A stretch of 64,000 nucleotides of DNA from DASXSB01 sp036506275 (GTDB lineage Bacteria; Methylomirabilota; Methylomirabilia; Rokubacteriales; CSP1-6). Numbering within the stretch: the stretch's first letter is position 1; each line of letters opens with the position of its first letter. Below, one piece after another: positions 1 through 8,358 of the stretch. Below the pieces are notes generated by a model that was not told the DNA's origin, searched no databases, and saw nothing but the letters and a program-made list of their open reading frames with translations. The stretch covers positions 1-64,000 of the forward strand of contig DASXSB010000031.1 of assembly GCA_036506275.1 (NCBI GenBank), read 5' to 3'. A program made the translations under genes and the position numbers.

Positions 1-165
1 TCACAAGCGCCGCAGCATCTGTAGAACTTGCAGGGCCGGAGACGGTTCACGGGCACCAGGCTTGCTCGACTTCGGCGTCATGGGCGCTCCGCCCACTCCG
101 GCCCGTGACGACGCGAAAGTGCGGATCGCGCGGGGAAGGCAAAGTGCTCACGCAAGGAGGTCAAT

Positions 166-702
166 ATGATGCGCTCCCCGATCGCCCTCATTGCCGCGCT
201 CGGCCTCGGCGCCGTCGTCGCGTACTTCCTCGATCCCGCGCGTGGCCACCGGCGGCGCGTCGTCGCCATCGATCGAGCGATGAGCGCCGGCAATCGACTC
301 CGTGCCAGCATGGCTCCGCTCGCATCGCGCTGGCGGCATGACGTTCGGTCCGGCGATCGGCGAAGTGCCGCGCAAGGACACGAAGCGGCCGCCCGTCGCG
401 ACGACGTCGGGCGCACGGGCATCTGGCCCGCCTCCGGCCCGCTGCCTCCCGGCGAGGTCCCGATCGTCGAGCAGGGCGATCTCGGAACCCCGGCGGCGGA
501 TCGACGCGCCGCCGAGAGCGCGACCGCGACGGCGCGATTCGTTACCGACCCGGTATGCGGCGGTTGGGTGGACATTCGCGAGGCGAATCGGTGCGACTAC
601 AACGGGTACGTCTACTACTTCCACTCCGTCGAATGCCGGCTCGAGTTCGACGCCATGCCCGAACGCTTCACGACGGCGCTCGATCGGCGGCGGCCGGCGT
701 GA
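166..702 (+). CDS. Membrane-anchored YHS-domain protein
   Basis: This 178-residue protein has a hydrophobic N-terminus (about residues 5-20) followed by YFLDPARGHRRR, a juxtamembrane pattern seen in YtxH-like small membrane proteins. A basic, low-complexity linker leads to a C-terminal YHS-type metal-binding module at about 126-168: DPVC at 128-131 and FHSVEC at 152-157. The usual FCSxxC pair is altered, because His replaces the first Cys, so metal binding may differ from the family norm. A strong AAGGAGG lies five bases before the ATG at 166; the next codon is also ATG. Function is unknown beyond probable metal binding at the membrane. Confidence 0.7.
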   Translation: MMRSPIALIAALGLGAVVAYFLDPARGHRRRVVAIDRAMSAGNRLRASMAPLASRWRHDVRSGDRRSAAQGHEAAARRDDVGRTGIWPASGPLPPGEVPIVEQGDLGTPAADRRAAESATATARFVTDPVCGGWVDIREANRCDYNGYVYYFHSVECRLEFDAMPERFTTALDRRRPA

Positions 703-805
703 TGGATCACCGGCGGTCGGGCGACGGCCGGACGGTGATCCTCGTCGTCGCCGTGACCGACGAGGCGCGCCGGTGAGCGAACCGAGCGGGGAGTCCCGTC
801 CGATC

Positions 806-1453
806 ATGCCGCTGTTCCATGATCGCCACGACGCCGGCCGCCGATTGGCGGAGAAGCTGAGAGCCTACGCGGGCACGTCGGCGATGGTTCTCGCATTGCC
901 GCGCGGGGGCGTGCCTGTCGCGGCCGAGGTCGCCGACCGGCTCGGCCTGCCGCTCGACGTGTTCGTCGTCCGCAAGCTCGGGGTCCCCGGATACCCGGAG
1001 CTGGCCATGGGCGCGCTCGCAAACGGCGGCGTGCGCGTGCTGAATGCAGACGTCGTCCAGGCCCTCGGCATCACGCCCGATCTCATCGAGACCGTGGCGC
1101 GCCGGGAGGCCACCGAGCTCGCCCGGCGCGAGCGCGCGTACCGCGGCGATCAGCCATCGCTCGACGTCGACGGCCGGACGGTGATTCTCGTCGACGACGG
1201 ACTCGCGACGGGAGCGACGATGCGCGCCGGTATTGCCGCCTTGCGCGCGCGCGGGGCTGCCCACGTCGTGGTGGCCGTTCCCGTGGGCGCGCCCGAAACG
1301 TGCGCCGCACTGGCCGCCGACGCTGACGAGGTCGTCTGCGCCACCGCTCCGCAGCCGTTTTTCGCCGTCGGGCACTGGTACGAAAACTTCGAGCAGACGA
1401 GCGATGACGAGGTCCGCGCTCTCCTGCGACGGCGGACGGAGAGCGCGCGATGA
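806..1453 (+). CDS. Phosphoribosyltransferase family protein
   Basis: The 215-residue type I phosphoribosyltransferase fold protein carries the PRPP-binding loop VILVDDGLATGAT at about 126-138 and the upstream ALPRGGVPVA strand-loop at 30-39. Enzymes of this fold move phosphoribosyl groups between PRPP and a base, but members with this LPRGGVPVA start are mostly uncharacterised, so the substrate cannot be named. I chose ATG 806 because it opens the conserved MPLFHDR sequence; an in-frame GTG at 773 is possible. The stop overlaps the start of the next small gene in an ATGA junction, so the two are probably translationally coupled. Confidence 0.85.
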   Translation: MPLFHDRHDAGRRLAEKLRAYAGTSAMVLALPRGGVPVAAEVADRLGLPLDVFVVRKLGVPGYPELAMGALANGGVRVLNADVVQALGITPDLIETVARREATELARRERAYRGDQPSLDVDGRTVILVDDGLATGATMRAGIAALRARGAAHVVVAVPVGAPETCAALAADADEVVCATAPQPFFAVGHWYENFEQTSDDEVRALLRRRTESAR

Positions 1454-1599
1454 TCCGCAAGCTCCCTTCGGGCGCCTACCGCCTGTATTCGCGCAAGAAG
1501 GACCCGCGCACGGGGAAGCGTCGCAACCTCGGGACCTTCTCAACACGGGCGGCCGCCGAGCGCCACGAGCGCGCCGTCCAGTTCTTCAAGCGGCACTGA
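1450..1599 (+). CDS. Small basic protein (49 aa), unknown function
   Basis: A 49-residue reading frame starts at the ATG that overlaps the TGA of the phosphoribosyltransferase gene. It begins MIRKLPSGAYRLYSRKKDP and ends in EVQFFKRH-like basic residues (here AVQFFKRH). The pattern KLPSG-YRLYSRKK-P-TGKRRNLGTF is reminiscent of the arm-type N-terminal DNA-binding segment of phage integrases, although no recombinase follows. The overlap, good codon use and lack of internal stops support a real gene. Function is unknown; nucleic-acid binding is a guess from charge and pattern. Confidence 0.65.
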   Translation: MIRKLPSGAYRLYSRKKDPRTGKRRNLGTFSTRAAAERHERAVQFFKRH

Positions 1600-1667
1600 G
1601 AGGAACTTCGCAAAGCGTTCGGCCGTCCGCCGGCACCGCGAAGGCGACACCGATGCCGCTGGCCGAG

Positions 1668-1689
1668 TAGCGCCAGCGCCGAGGCGCTA
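1668..1689 (-). terminator. Hairpin at the end of the dcw operon
   Basis: TAGCGCC (1668-1674) and GGCGCTA (1683-1689) form a perfect 7-bp inverted repeat with an 8-base loop. On the minus strand it includes the ftsZ stop codon. No T-run follows, so factor-independent termination is uncertain. It lies between convergent units. Confidence 0.35.
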
Positions 1690-2847
1690 GTCGGCCTGGC
1701 GTCTCAGGAAGGCCGGGACGTCGAGATCGTCGCCCTCGATGCCGTCTTCGCCCTCCGCCCGCATCTCGCCCGCGCGCCTCCGCCACGCCCCCGCCGCCGC
1801 CGCCGGGCTGGAGCGCGTGGCGCGTGGCAGATCCACGACCTTGCCGCCGGAGACCAGCACGTCGCGCTTCTCCGTGAAGCCGGTCGCGATGACGGTCATG
1901 CGCACTTCATCTTGAAGGTTCGGATCGATGACGGCGCCGAAGATGATGTTGGCTTCCTCGTGGGCCGCTTCCTGCACGATGCGCGCTGCCTCCTCCACCT
2001 CGTGGATGGAGAGGTCGGGGCCGCCCGTGAAGTTGATCAGGATGCCCTTGGCGCCGTGGATCGACGTCTCGTCGAGGAGCGGGCTCGCGACGGCTTTCTG
2101 GGCGGCGTCGAGGGCGCGATGCTCGCCGCGGCCGATTCCGGTCCCCATCATGGCCATGCCCATCCCGGACATGATCGTGCGCACGTCGGCGAAGTCGAGG
2201 TTGATGAGACCGGGAACGAGGATGAGATCGGAGATGCCCTGCACCGCCTGCTGGAGCACGGTGTCGGCGACGCGGAAGGCGTCGATGAGCGGCGTGCCGC
2301 GATCCACGACCGAGAGCAGGCGCTGGTTCGGGATGGCGATGAGCGTGTCCACCACGCCGCGCAGCGCCTCCAGGCCGGCCTCCGCCTGCTGCATCCGCTT
2401 CCGCCCCTCGAACGCGAACGGCTTCGTCACCACCGCCACCGTGAGAATGCCGAGATCCTTCGCGAGCGAGGCCACCACCGGCGCGGAGCCGGTGCCGGTG
2501 CCGCCGCCGAGGCCGGCGGTGATGAACACCATGTCCGCGCCCTCGACCAGCCGCGTGATTTCCTCCGGATCTTCCTCCGCCGCGTTCCGCCCGACCTCTG
2601 GATTGGAGCCCGCACCGAGACCCTGCGTGAGCTTGGCCCCGAGCTGGACCTTCACCGGCGCCGGCGACGCCCGCAGCGCCTGCGCGTCGGTGTTGGCGAC
2701 GATGAACTCGACGCCCGTGCACGACGCCGCCATCATGCGGCTGACCGCGTTGCCACCGCCTCCCCCGAGGCCGATGACCTTGATCTTCGCCGCCTGCGGC
2801 ACCTCTTCGAGTTCGAAGAGCGGGCGCCGTGCGCGATCTCTCTCCAT
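1687..2847 (-). CDS. ftsZ: Cell division protein FtsZ
   Basis: This tubulin-like GTPase polymerises into the Z-ring at midcell. In the 386-residue product the glycine-rich nucleotide loop GLGGGGGNA is at 27-34, the tubulin signature GGGTGTGS at 114-121 and the catalytic T7 loop NLDFADV at 216-222. An acidic linker leads to the C-terminal peptide LDVPAFLRRQ, the site that FtsA-type partners bind. The ATG at 2847 is preceded by GGGGAGG at good distance; a TTG sits directly upstream but is not needed. It is the last gene of the dcw operon, 66 bp after ftsA. Length and motifs are typical. Confidence 0.97.
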   Translation of the reverse strand: MERDRARRPLFELEEVPQAAKIKVIGLGGGGGNAVSRMMAASCTGVEFIVANTDAQALRASPAPVKVQLGAKLTQGLGAGSNPEVGRNAAEEDPEEITRLVEGADMVFITAGLGGGTGTGSAPVVASLAKDLGILTVAVVTKPFAFEGRKRMQQAEAGLEALRGVVDTLIAIPNQRLLSVVDRGTPLIDAFRVADTVLQQAVQGISDLILVPGLINLDFADVRTIMSGMGMAMMGTGIGRGEHRALDAAQKAVASPLLDETSIHGAKGILINFTGGPDLSIHEVEEAARIVQEAAHEEANIIFGAVIDPNLQDEVRMTVIATGFTEKRDVLVSGGKVVDLPRATRSSPAAAAGAWRRRAGEMRAEGEDGIEGDDLDVPAFLRRQAD

Positions 2848-2913
2848 CAATGCCTCCCCAGGTTGACCTGTCGGCCTGTCACGTTACCTTCCACGAGAAG
2901 GGCGCGCTCACCG

Positions 2914-4158
2914 TCAAAAAATTTCACTGAACCATCCCGCCAGCCGGCGACTGAAGCGTCCGAACTGGCGACGCTCGCCGGTGTCGACGACGGTGCTCGC
3001 ACTTTGCCGGCGCGCACCGTACACGGCGAGGCCGACCGCGGTCGCATAGATCGGGCTCTTCACGACGTCGGTGAGCCCGCCCACCGCGTCCGGGATCCCG
3101 CGGCGCACGGGCAGGTCGAACACGGCTTCCGCCAGCTCCGGCACGCCTTCCATGATCGAGGTCCCGCCCGTGACCACGATGCCGGCGGTGGCGGCTTCCT
3201 TGAGGCCGGCCCGCGTCAGGTCCCGCGCGACGAGCGACAGCATCTCCTCCACGCGCGGCTGGATGATCTCGGAGAGCACCTGGCGGGAGAGCTGGCGCGG
3301 CTTCCGTCCCCCCACGGAGGGGACGTCGACGATCTCCTCGGCGGGGACGAGCGCGGTGAGCGCGCACCCGTACCGCTTCTTCAGATCTTCGGCGTCGGCG
3401 GCGGGGGTGCGCAGCCCGATGGCGATGTCGTTGGTGACGTGATCGCCGCCGATGGGGAGAATCGCCGTGTGCCAGATGGCGCCTTCGCGAAGCACCGCCA
3501 CGTCGGTGGTGCCGCCCCCGATGTCGACGAGCACCACGCCCAGCTCTTTCTCGTCGTCGAGCAGCACCGACTCCGCGGACGCGAGCGGCTCCAGCACCAC
3601 GTCCTGGACGGAGAGCCCGGCGCGGTTGACGGAGCGGATCACGTTCTGCACCGACGTGATGGCGCCGGTGACGATGTGGACCTCGGCCTCTAGACGCACG
3701 CCCGACATGCCGATCGGCTCCCGCACGCCGTCCTGATCGTCCACCACGAACGTCTGCGGCAGGACGTGGATGACCTCGCGGTCTTGCGGGAGATTGATGG
3801 CGCGCGCCGCTTCCACCACGCGCTCGACGTCGATCTCGCTCACCTCGCGGTGCTTGCCGGAGATGGCGACGACGCCGCGGCTGTTGACGCCGCGCACGTG
3901 GCCGCCCGCCACCCCCGCGTACACGCGCGACACCTCGACCCCCGCCATCTGCTCCGCTTCCGCCACCGCCTGCTTGATGGCCTCCACGGTGGAGTCGATG
4001 TTGACGACGACGCCTTTGCGCAGGCCGCGCGACGGCGCCGCCCCCACCCCGATCACGTCCAGACCGCCGAGCGCGTTGGGCTCGGCGATCACGGCACAGA
4101 TCTTCGTCGTGCCCACATCGAGACCCACGATGAGGTCGTGCGCGCGCGCGAGGGCTAT
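2914..4158 (-). CDS. ftsA: Cell division protein FtsA, apparently with an ATA start
   Basis: FtsA is the actin-like protein that tethers FtsZ to the membrane. The product has the phosphate-1 loop GLDVGTTKICAV near the N-terminus, the phosphate-2 region VLVDIGGGTTDVAV, and the C-terminal amphipathic membrane anchor RRLAGWFSEIF. The conserved N-terminus must begin close to ALARAHDLIVGLD, yet no ATG, GTG or TTG lies in frame there. An ATA at 4158-4156, overlapping the ftsQ TAG stop, sits exactly 7 nt after an AGGAG (4166-4170). The nearest upstream in-frame ATG (4281) would add 41 Arg-rich residues antiquated by nothing but ftsQ sequence in another frame; the next GTG would cut into strand beta-1. 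Identity is certain, the start is not. Confidence 0.93.
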   Translation of the reverse strand: MALARAHDLIVGLDVGTTKICAVIAEPNALGGLDVIGVGAAPSRGLRKGVVVNIDSTVEAIKQAVAEAEQMAGVEVSRVYAGVAGGHVRGVNSRGVVAISGKHREVSEIDVERVVEAARAINLPQDREVIHVLPQTFVVDDQDGVREPIGMSGVRLEAEVHIVTGAITSVQNVIRSVNRAGLSVQDVVLEPLASAESVLLDDEKELGVVLVDIGGGTTDVAVLREGAIWHTAILPIGGDHVTNDIAIGLRTPAADAEDLKKRYGCALTALVPAEEIVDVPSVGGRKPRQLSRQVLSEIIQPRVEEMLSLVARDLTRAGLKEAATAGIVVTGGTSIMEGVPELAEAVFDLPVRRGIPDAVGGLTDVVKSPIYATAVGLAVYGARRQSASTVVDTGERRQFGRFSRRLAGWFSEIF

Positions 4159-5003
4159 TGCATCGCTCCTTTCTGGAGAACGACCTGATCGCGGAAGCGC
4201 AGATCGACGGCGGTCACGCCGCCCCCCTGCCCCGCCACCTCGGCGAGGACGCCTTCGAGACGGGCGAGCCGCTCTTCCCACTGCTCGTTCCCGAGCCGCA
4301 CCTCGATGCCGTCCAGCGTGTAGAGGACGGGGCCGTCGTGGCGGCTCATGTCGATCTCCGAGATCTCGTTGGCGAGCGTGCTGCCGCTCCGGAGCAAGGC
4401 GCGGATGAGCGCGATGGCGGCGCGGGCGCGCGGCGACGGCGCCTCGCGCATGGTCTCCACCTCCGCCTCGCTGAGGCCGCTGATGAGGGGGGCGGGCGGC
4501 GCCACCGCGTCGCGCTCCTCGCCGAGGAGCCGACCTTCCTCGTCGACCCAGTGCAGCCGCCCGCTGTGGAGGAGGGTGAAGGGCCGGCGCTCCTCCACGT
4601 TGATGGTGACGCGGTTGGGAAATTCACGGATCAGCTCGGCACGCCGGATCTCCGGCAATTCTTCCAGGCGCGCAATGACGGCCGCGGTGTCCAGTCTCAA
4701 TAGGTTGGTGCCGAGACGGATGCCGGCCGCGTCGAGAATGCGGTCCACGGGCAATCGTGACGCCCCATGGACCTCCACGTCGGCAATGGCGAAGCGCGGC
4801 GCCGTGAGCACCCACAGACCGCCGGCGCCGGCGAGAGCGAGGAGGAGCAGCAGACCGGTGACCGTGAGCAGACGCGGCAGCCGCGGCGTGTCCGCGTGCC
4901 GCTTCACGCGCCCCACGCGCTGGCGAGCGACCAGCGGCGACCGCGTCCCGAAATCCCCGAGGGGACGGCCGCCGATGCGCGGCGACACCAGCCCCTTACT
5001 CAC
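4155..5003 (-). CDS. ftsQ: Cell division protein FtsQ
   Basis: FtsQ is a bitopic divisome protein of 282 residues. A basic cytoplasmic tail is followed by one membrane span (LLTVTGLLLLLALAGAGGLWVL, about residues 47-66 as a hydrophobic block), then a POTRA domain (FAIADVEVHGASRL...) and the beta domain. It starts at GTG 5003, which overlaps the 3' end of murB by 8 bp. Its TAG stop overlaps the proposed ATA start of ftsA. Divergent in sequence, as is usual for FtsQ, but position and domain order are decisive. Confidence 0.93.
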   Translation of the reverse strand: MSKGLVSPRIGGRPLGDFGTRSPLVARQRVGRVKRHADTPRLPRLLTVTGLLLLLALAGAGGLWVLTAPRFAIADVEVHGASRLPVDRILDAAGIRLGTNLLRLDTAAVIARLEELPEIRRAELIREFPNRVTINVEERRPFTLLHSGRLHWVDEEGRLLGEERDAVAPPAPLISGLSEAEVETMREAPSPRARAAIALIRALLRSGSTLANEISEIDMSRHDGPVLYTLDGIEVRLGNEQWEERLARLEGVLAEVAGQGGGVTAVDLRFRDQVVLQKGAMQ

Positions 5004-5874
5004 CGATGATCCTGATCTCGTGCTCGAGGACGATGCCGAAATGCGCGTGCACGCGCTCCCGCGTGAGATCGAGCAAGGCCATGATGTCGGCGGCGGAGGC
5101 GCCGCCGCGGTTGACGATGAAGTTGGCGTGCTTGGTCGAGACCTCGGCGCCGTTCAAGCGCTTGCCCTTGAGCCCGACCTTTTCGATCAGGCGCGAGGCC
5201 TGCTCGTTGGACGGGTTCTTCCAGACGTAACCCGCCGACGCGAGCGCGAGTGGCTGCGTCGATTTCTTCTGCTTGAGCCTGACTTTGAGGTCCTTCTGGA
5301 TGTCGGCGAGGGGACGGCGGTGGAGCTGGAGGCGGCAGCCGATGAGCACGGCCCCCGCCGGCAGCGTGAACGAGCGATACCCGAACGCGCCCGTGCCCGG
5401 CTTGAACTCGCCGAGCGAGCCGTCGGGGTGGAGGTAGTAGACGGCGGACACGAAGTCGCCGATCGATCCGTCGGCCGTCCCCGCGTTCATGGCGAGGGCG
5501 CCGCCCACCGAGGCCGGAATCCCGATCAGGGGCTCGATGCCGCCCAGGTTCAGCGCGGCCGCTTCACGGATGAGGGCGGACAGGGTCACGCCTGCGCCCG
5601 CCAGCGCCTCCTCGCCGTGGAACTCCGCGCGCCCGAGGCAGCCCTCGAGCTTCAGCACGACGCCGCGGATGCCGCGGTCGCGCACGAGCAGGTTGTTGCC
5701 GCCGCCGACTACCGCCACCGGCAGCTGCTCGCGCTCCGCGAACATCAGCGCATGACGGATGTCGTCCACGTCCTGCGGCACGATGAAAATGTCGGCCGCG
5801 CCGCCGATACGAAGCGAGGTGTGGAAGCTGAGCGGCTCCTTGAACCGCACTTCTCCCCGGATTTCTCCTAGCAT
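4996..5874 (-). CDS. murB: UDP-N-acetylenolpyruvoylglucosamine reductase
   Basis: MurB uses FAD and NADPH to reduce UDP-GlcNAc-enolpyruvate to UDP-MurNAc, the second committed step of peptidoglycan precursor synthesis. The 292-residue protein shows the FAD-binding VVGGGNNLLVRD segment (about 57-68) and the C-terminal catalytic domain with SAGYVWKNP and the final EHEIRIIGE, whose Glu is the usual active-site acid. The position normally held by the Ser or Cys proton donor (GSFFKNP in E. coli) appears to be Tyr here. ATG 5874 overlaps the murC stop by 7 bp, suggesting coupled translation. Confidence 0.95.
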   Translation of the reverse strand: MLGEIRGEVRFKEPLSFHTSLRIGGAADIFIVPQDVDDIRHALMFAEREQLPVAVVGGGNNLLVRDRGIRGVVLKLEGCLGRAEFHGEEALAGAGVTLSALIREAAALNLGGIEPLIGIPASVGGALAMNAGTADGSIGDFVSAVYYLHPDGSLGEFKPGTGAFGYRSFTLPAGAVLIGCRLQLHRRPLADIQKDLKVRLKQKKSTQPLALASAGYVWKNPSNEQASRLIEKVGLKGKRLNGAEVSTKHANFIVNRGGASAADIMALLDLTRERVHAHFGIVLEHEIRIIGE

Positions 5875-7268
5875 GAGGCCCCCCCTTGGGTTGGGTCGGC
5901 TGCAAGTCTCCGGAGCAATTCGGGACCGAGCTGGCCCACGTCGCCGGCGCCGAGCGTCAGCACGAGGTCGCCTGGCCGCGTGATCTCCGCCAGATACTGC
6001 ACGATGCGCGCGCGGTCGTTACCGAGGTGCACCACGTCGCGATGACCGTAAGCGCGGATCCCCTCCGCCAGCGCAGCGGCGCTCACCCCGGGCAGGGTGG
6101 GCTCGCCGGCGGCATAGATGTCCATGAGCACGAGCACGTCCGCCTCGTTGAAGGCGGTGAGGAACTCCTGATGCAGGTGCTTCGTTCGCGTGTAGCGGTG
6201 CGGCTGGAAGACGGCGATGGTGCGTCGGTCGAACCCGGCCTTGGCGGCGGCCAGCGTGGCGCGGATCTCGGCGGGATGGTGACCGTAGTCGTCGATCACG
6301 GTCACGCCCGCCGCCGTGCCACGGATCTGAAAGCGGCGCTGGACGCCGCTGAAGGCGGCGAGCGCGCGCGCGATGGTCGCGAACGGGATCTCGAGATCGA
6401 GCCCGACCCCGATGGCGGCCAGGGCATTGAGGACGTTGTGACGCCCGGGAACTTGCAGCGTGCACTCCCCGAGCAGCGTGCCGCGGCGAGCCACCTCGAA
6501 GCGACTCGTCATTCCGTTCAGGCGCAGGCGGTGGGCGACGAGGTCGGCCGCGGACTCGAGCCCGTAGGTGACAATGCGCTTCTCGATGCGCGGGATCAGC
6601 ATCTGGATGTTCGGCTGGTCCAGGCAAAGGACGGCGGCGCCGTAGAAGGGCACCTTGTTCACGAAGGCGACGAACGCCTCGCGGATGGCGTCGAGGTCGC
6701 GATAGTGGTCGAGGTGCTCGGCGTCGATGGTGGTGACGACCGCGATGGTGGGAGCGAGCTTCAGGAAGGAGCCGTCCGACTCGTCGGCCTCCGCCACCAG
6801 GAACTCGCCCTGGCCCAGCCGCGCGTTGGAGCCGAAGCTCGTCACGCGCCCGCCCACCACGATCGTGGGGTCGTACCGCCCCTCGGCGAGGACGGCGCCG
6901 ACCATGGAGGTTGTCGTCGTCTTGCCGTGCGTGCCCGCCACCGCGATCCCGTACTTGAGCCGCATCAGCTCGGCGAGCATCTCCGCGCGCGGGATGGCGG
7001 GGATCTGGTGCTGACGCGCCGCCTGCACCTCGACGTTGTCGCGCGAGACGGCCGACGAGTAGACGACGACGTGCGCGTCCTCGATGTTGCCGGCGTCGTG
7101 ACCGAGGAACACCTTGGCGCCGAGCTGCTCCAGGCGATCCACGGTCTCGCTGCGGCGCGCGTCCGATCCCGTCACCCGGTAGCCGAGGTTCAAGAGGATC
7201 TCGGCGATGCCGGACATCCCGATGCCGCCGATGCCCACGAAGTGGATGTGCTGGTAGCGCTTAAACAC
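5868..7268 (-). CDS. murC: UDP-N-acetylmuramate--L-alanine ligase
   Basis: MurC adds L-Ala to UDP-MurNAc at the expense of ATP. The 466-residue protein begins with the Rossmann motif FVGIGGIGMSGIAE, has the Mur-ligase P-loop GTHGKTTTTSM at about 113-123, the central YGHHPAEI motif and the C-terminal domain typical of the family. It starts at GTG 7268, overlapping the ftsW TAA by 8 bp (GTGTTTAA). murG, which usually stands between ftsW and murC, is absent. Confidence 0.97.
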   Translation of the reverse strand: MFKRYQHIHFVGIGGIGMSGIAEILLNLGYRVTGSDARRSETVDRLEQLGAKVFLGHDAGNIEDAHVVVYSSAVSRDNVEVQAARQHQIPAIPRAEMLAELMRLKYGIAVAGTHGKTTTTSMVGAVLAEGRYDPTIVVGGRVTSFGSNARLGQGEFLVAEADESDGSFLKLAPTIAVVTTIDAEHLDHYRDLDAIREAFVAFVNKVPFYGAAVLCLDQPNIQMLIPRIEKRIVTYGLESAADLVAHRLRLNGMTSRFEVARRGTLLGECTLQVPGRHNVLNALAAIGVGLDLEIPFATIARALAAFSGVQRRFQIRGTAAGVTVIDDYGHHPAEIRATLAAAKAGFDRRTIAVFQPHRYTRTKHLHQEFLTAFNEADVLVLMDIYAAGEPTLPGVSAAALAEGIRAYGHRDVVHLGNDRARIVQYLAEITRPGDLVLTLGAGDVGQLGPELLRRLAADPTQGGASC

Positions 7269-8358
7269 GGCCGTGCTGGGAAATGTTCAGGAGGACGCCG
7301 GTGGACAGCATCGTCATCAGCAGCGCCGAACCTCCGAACGAGATGAACGGCAGGGGCAGGCCCTTGGTCGGAAGCACGCCGGTGACGACGCCGAGATTGA
7401 GCAGGGTCTGGGTGGCGATCAGCGTGGTGATGCCGAGCGCGAGATAGGCGCCGAAGGGATCGCCCGCGCGGAGACCGATGCGGAGACCGCGCCAGATCAG
7501 CACCACGAAGAGGGCGATCATCGCCATCGCGCCCACGAAGCCGAGCTCCTCGCCGAGGACGGCGAAGATGAAGTCGGTGTGCGCTTCCGGCAGGTAGAAG
7601 AGCTTCTGCTTCGACTCCCCGACCCCGCGCCCGAGGAACCCGCCGCTGCCGAGGGCGAGCCAGGACTGGATGATCTGGAAGCCGCTGCCGCGCGGGTCCT
7701 GCCAAGGATCCCAGAAGGCGGTCATGCGCCGCAACCGGTAGGGCGCGGCGTAGATCGCGATCACGACCAGCGGCAGCGCGGAGCCGACCACCAGCGCCAG
7801 GTGCTGGACCCGGCTGCCGGCGAGGAAGAGCAGCGCGAACGTGAGCGCAATGAGGGCGAGGCAGTTGCCCAGATCCGGCTGCGCGAAGACGAGCCCGGCG
7901 AGGGCGGCCGCGACCGCCAGGGGCGGCAGGAAGCCATGCCGGAAATTGCGGATCTGGTCGCGACGCTCGGCCAGGAAAGACGCCAGGTAAATGACCAGCG
8001 CGAGCTTGGCGAGCTCGACCGGCTGGAACGACACCGGCCCTACCCGAATCCACCGGCGGGTGCCGTTGATGGCCTGCCCGATGGGGGGCACGAGCACGAG
8101 GACCAGCAAGACGCCGGCCACCAGGAGCAGCGGAACGCGGATCCGCTCCAGGCGCCGGTAATCGAAGCGCACCGCGAGCCAGAGGGCGCCGGCGCCCAGG
8201 ACCGCCCAGAACACCTGTTTCTTCAAAAAGAAATACGGGTCGCGAAAGCGGTCGGCGGCCACGATGGCACTCGCGGAGTAGACCATCACCACGCCCGCCG
8301 ACAGGAGGGCGACCGCCACCCCGAACAGCCACATGTCGGGCCGAAGCGGGCGCGGCAT
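7261..8358 (-). CDS. ftsW: Peptidoglycan glycosyltransferase FtsW
   Basis: FtsW is the SEDS-family polytopic enzyme that polymerises lipid II at the septum together with the FtsI-type transpeptidase. The 365-residue sequence is strongly hydrophobic, with around ten predicted spans, and carries the SEDS hallmarks NGTRRWI, QPVELAKLALV, AQPDLG, GVGESKQKLFYLPEAHTDFIF-type loop and the C-terminal KGLPLPFISFGGSA. ATG 8358 shares one base with the murD TGA (TGATG), and the stop overlaps the murC GTG, so three consecutive genes are tightly coupled. Confidence 0.96.
   Translation of the reverse strand: MPRPLRPDMWLFGVAVALLSAGVVMVYSASAIVAADRFRDPYFFLKKQVFWAVLGAGALWLAVRFDYRRLERIRVPLLLVAGVLLVLVLVPPIGQAINGTRRWIRVGPVSFQPVELAKLALVIYLASFLAERRDQIRNFRHGFLPPLAVAAALAGLVFAQPDLGNCLALIALTFALLFLAGSRVQHLALVVGSALPLVVIAIYAAPYRLRRMTAFWDPWQDPRGSGFQIIQSWLALGSGGFLGRGVGESKQKLFYLPEAHTDFIFAVLGEELGFVGAMAMIALFVVLIWRGLRIGLRAGDPFGAYLALGITTLIATQTLLNLGVVTGVLPTKGLPLPFISFGGSALLMTMLSTGVLLNISQHGRV

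Noticed and set aside
1..81. 26-codon minus-strand ORF ending exactly at base 1
   Set aside because: No ribosome site, no similarity recognised and too short to judge; bases 1-165 otherwise hold no supported gene.
702..776. 24-codon ORF between the YHS and phosphoribosyltransferase genes, containing DGRTVILV as in the PRPP loop of the next gene
   Set aside because: It repeats about 20 bp of the downstream gene and has an ATGA overlap, but lacks conservation evidence. It is more likely a chance or partial-duplication echo than a gene.
4158..4281. ATG-initiated longer FtsA
   Set aside because: The 41 extra residues are Arg/Pro-rich and lie wholly within the end of ftsQ in another frame; no FtsA has such an extension and no ribosome site precedes it.
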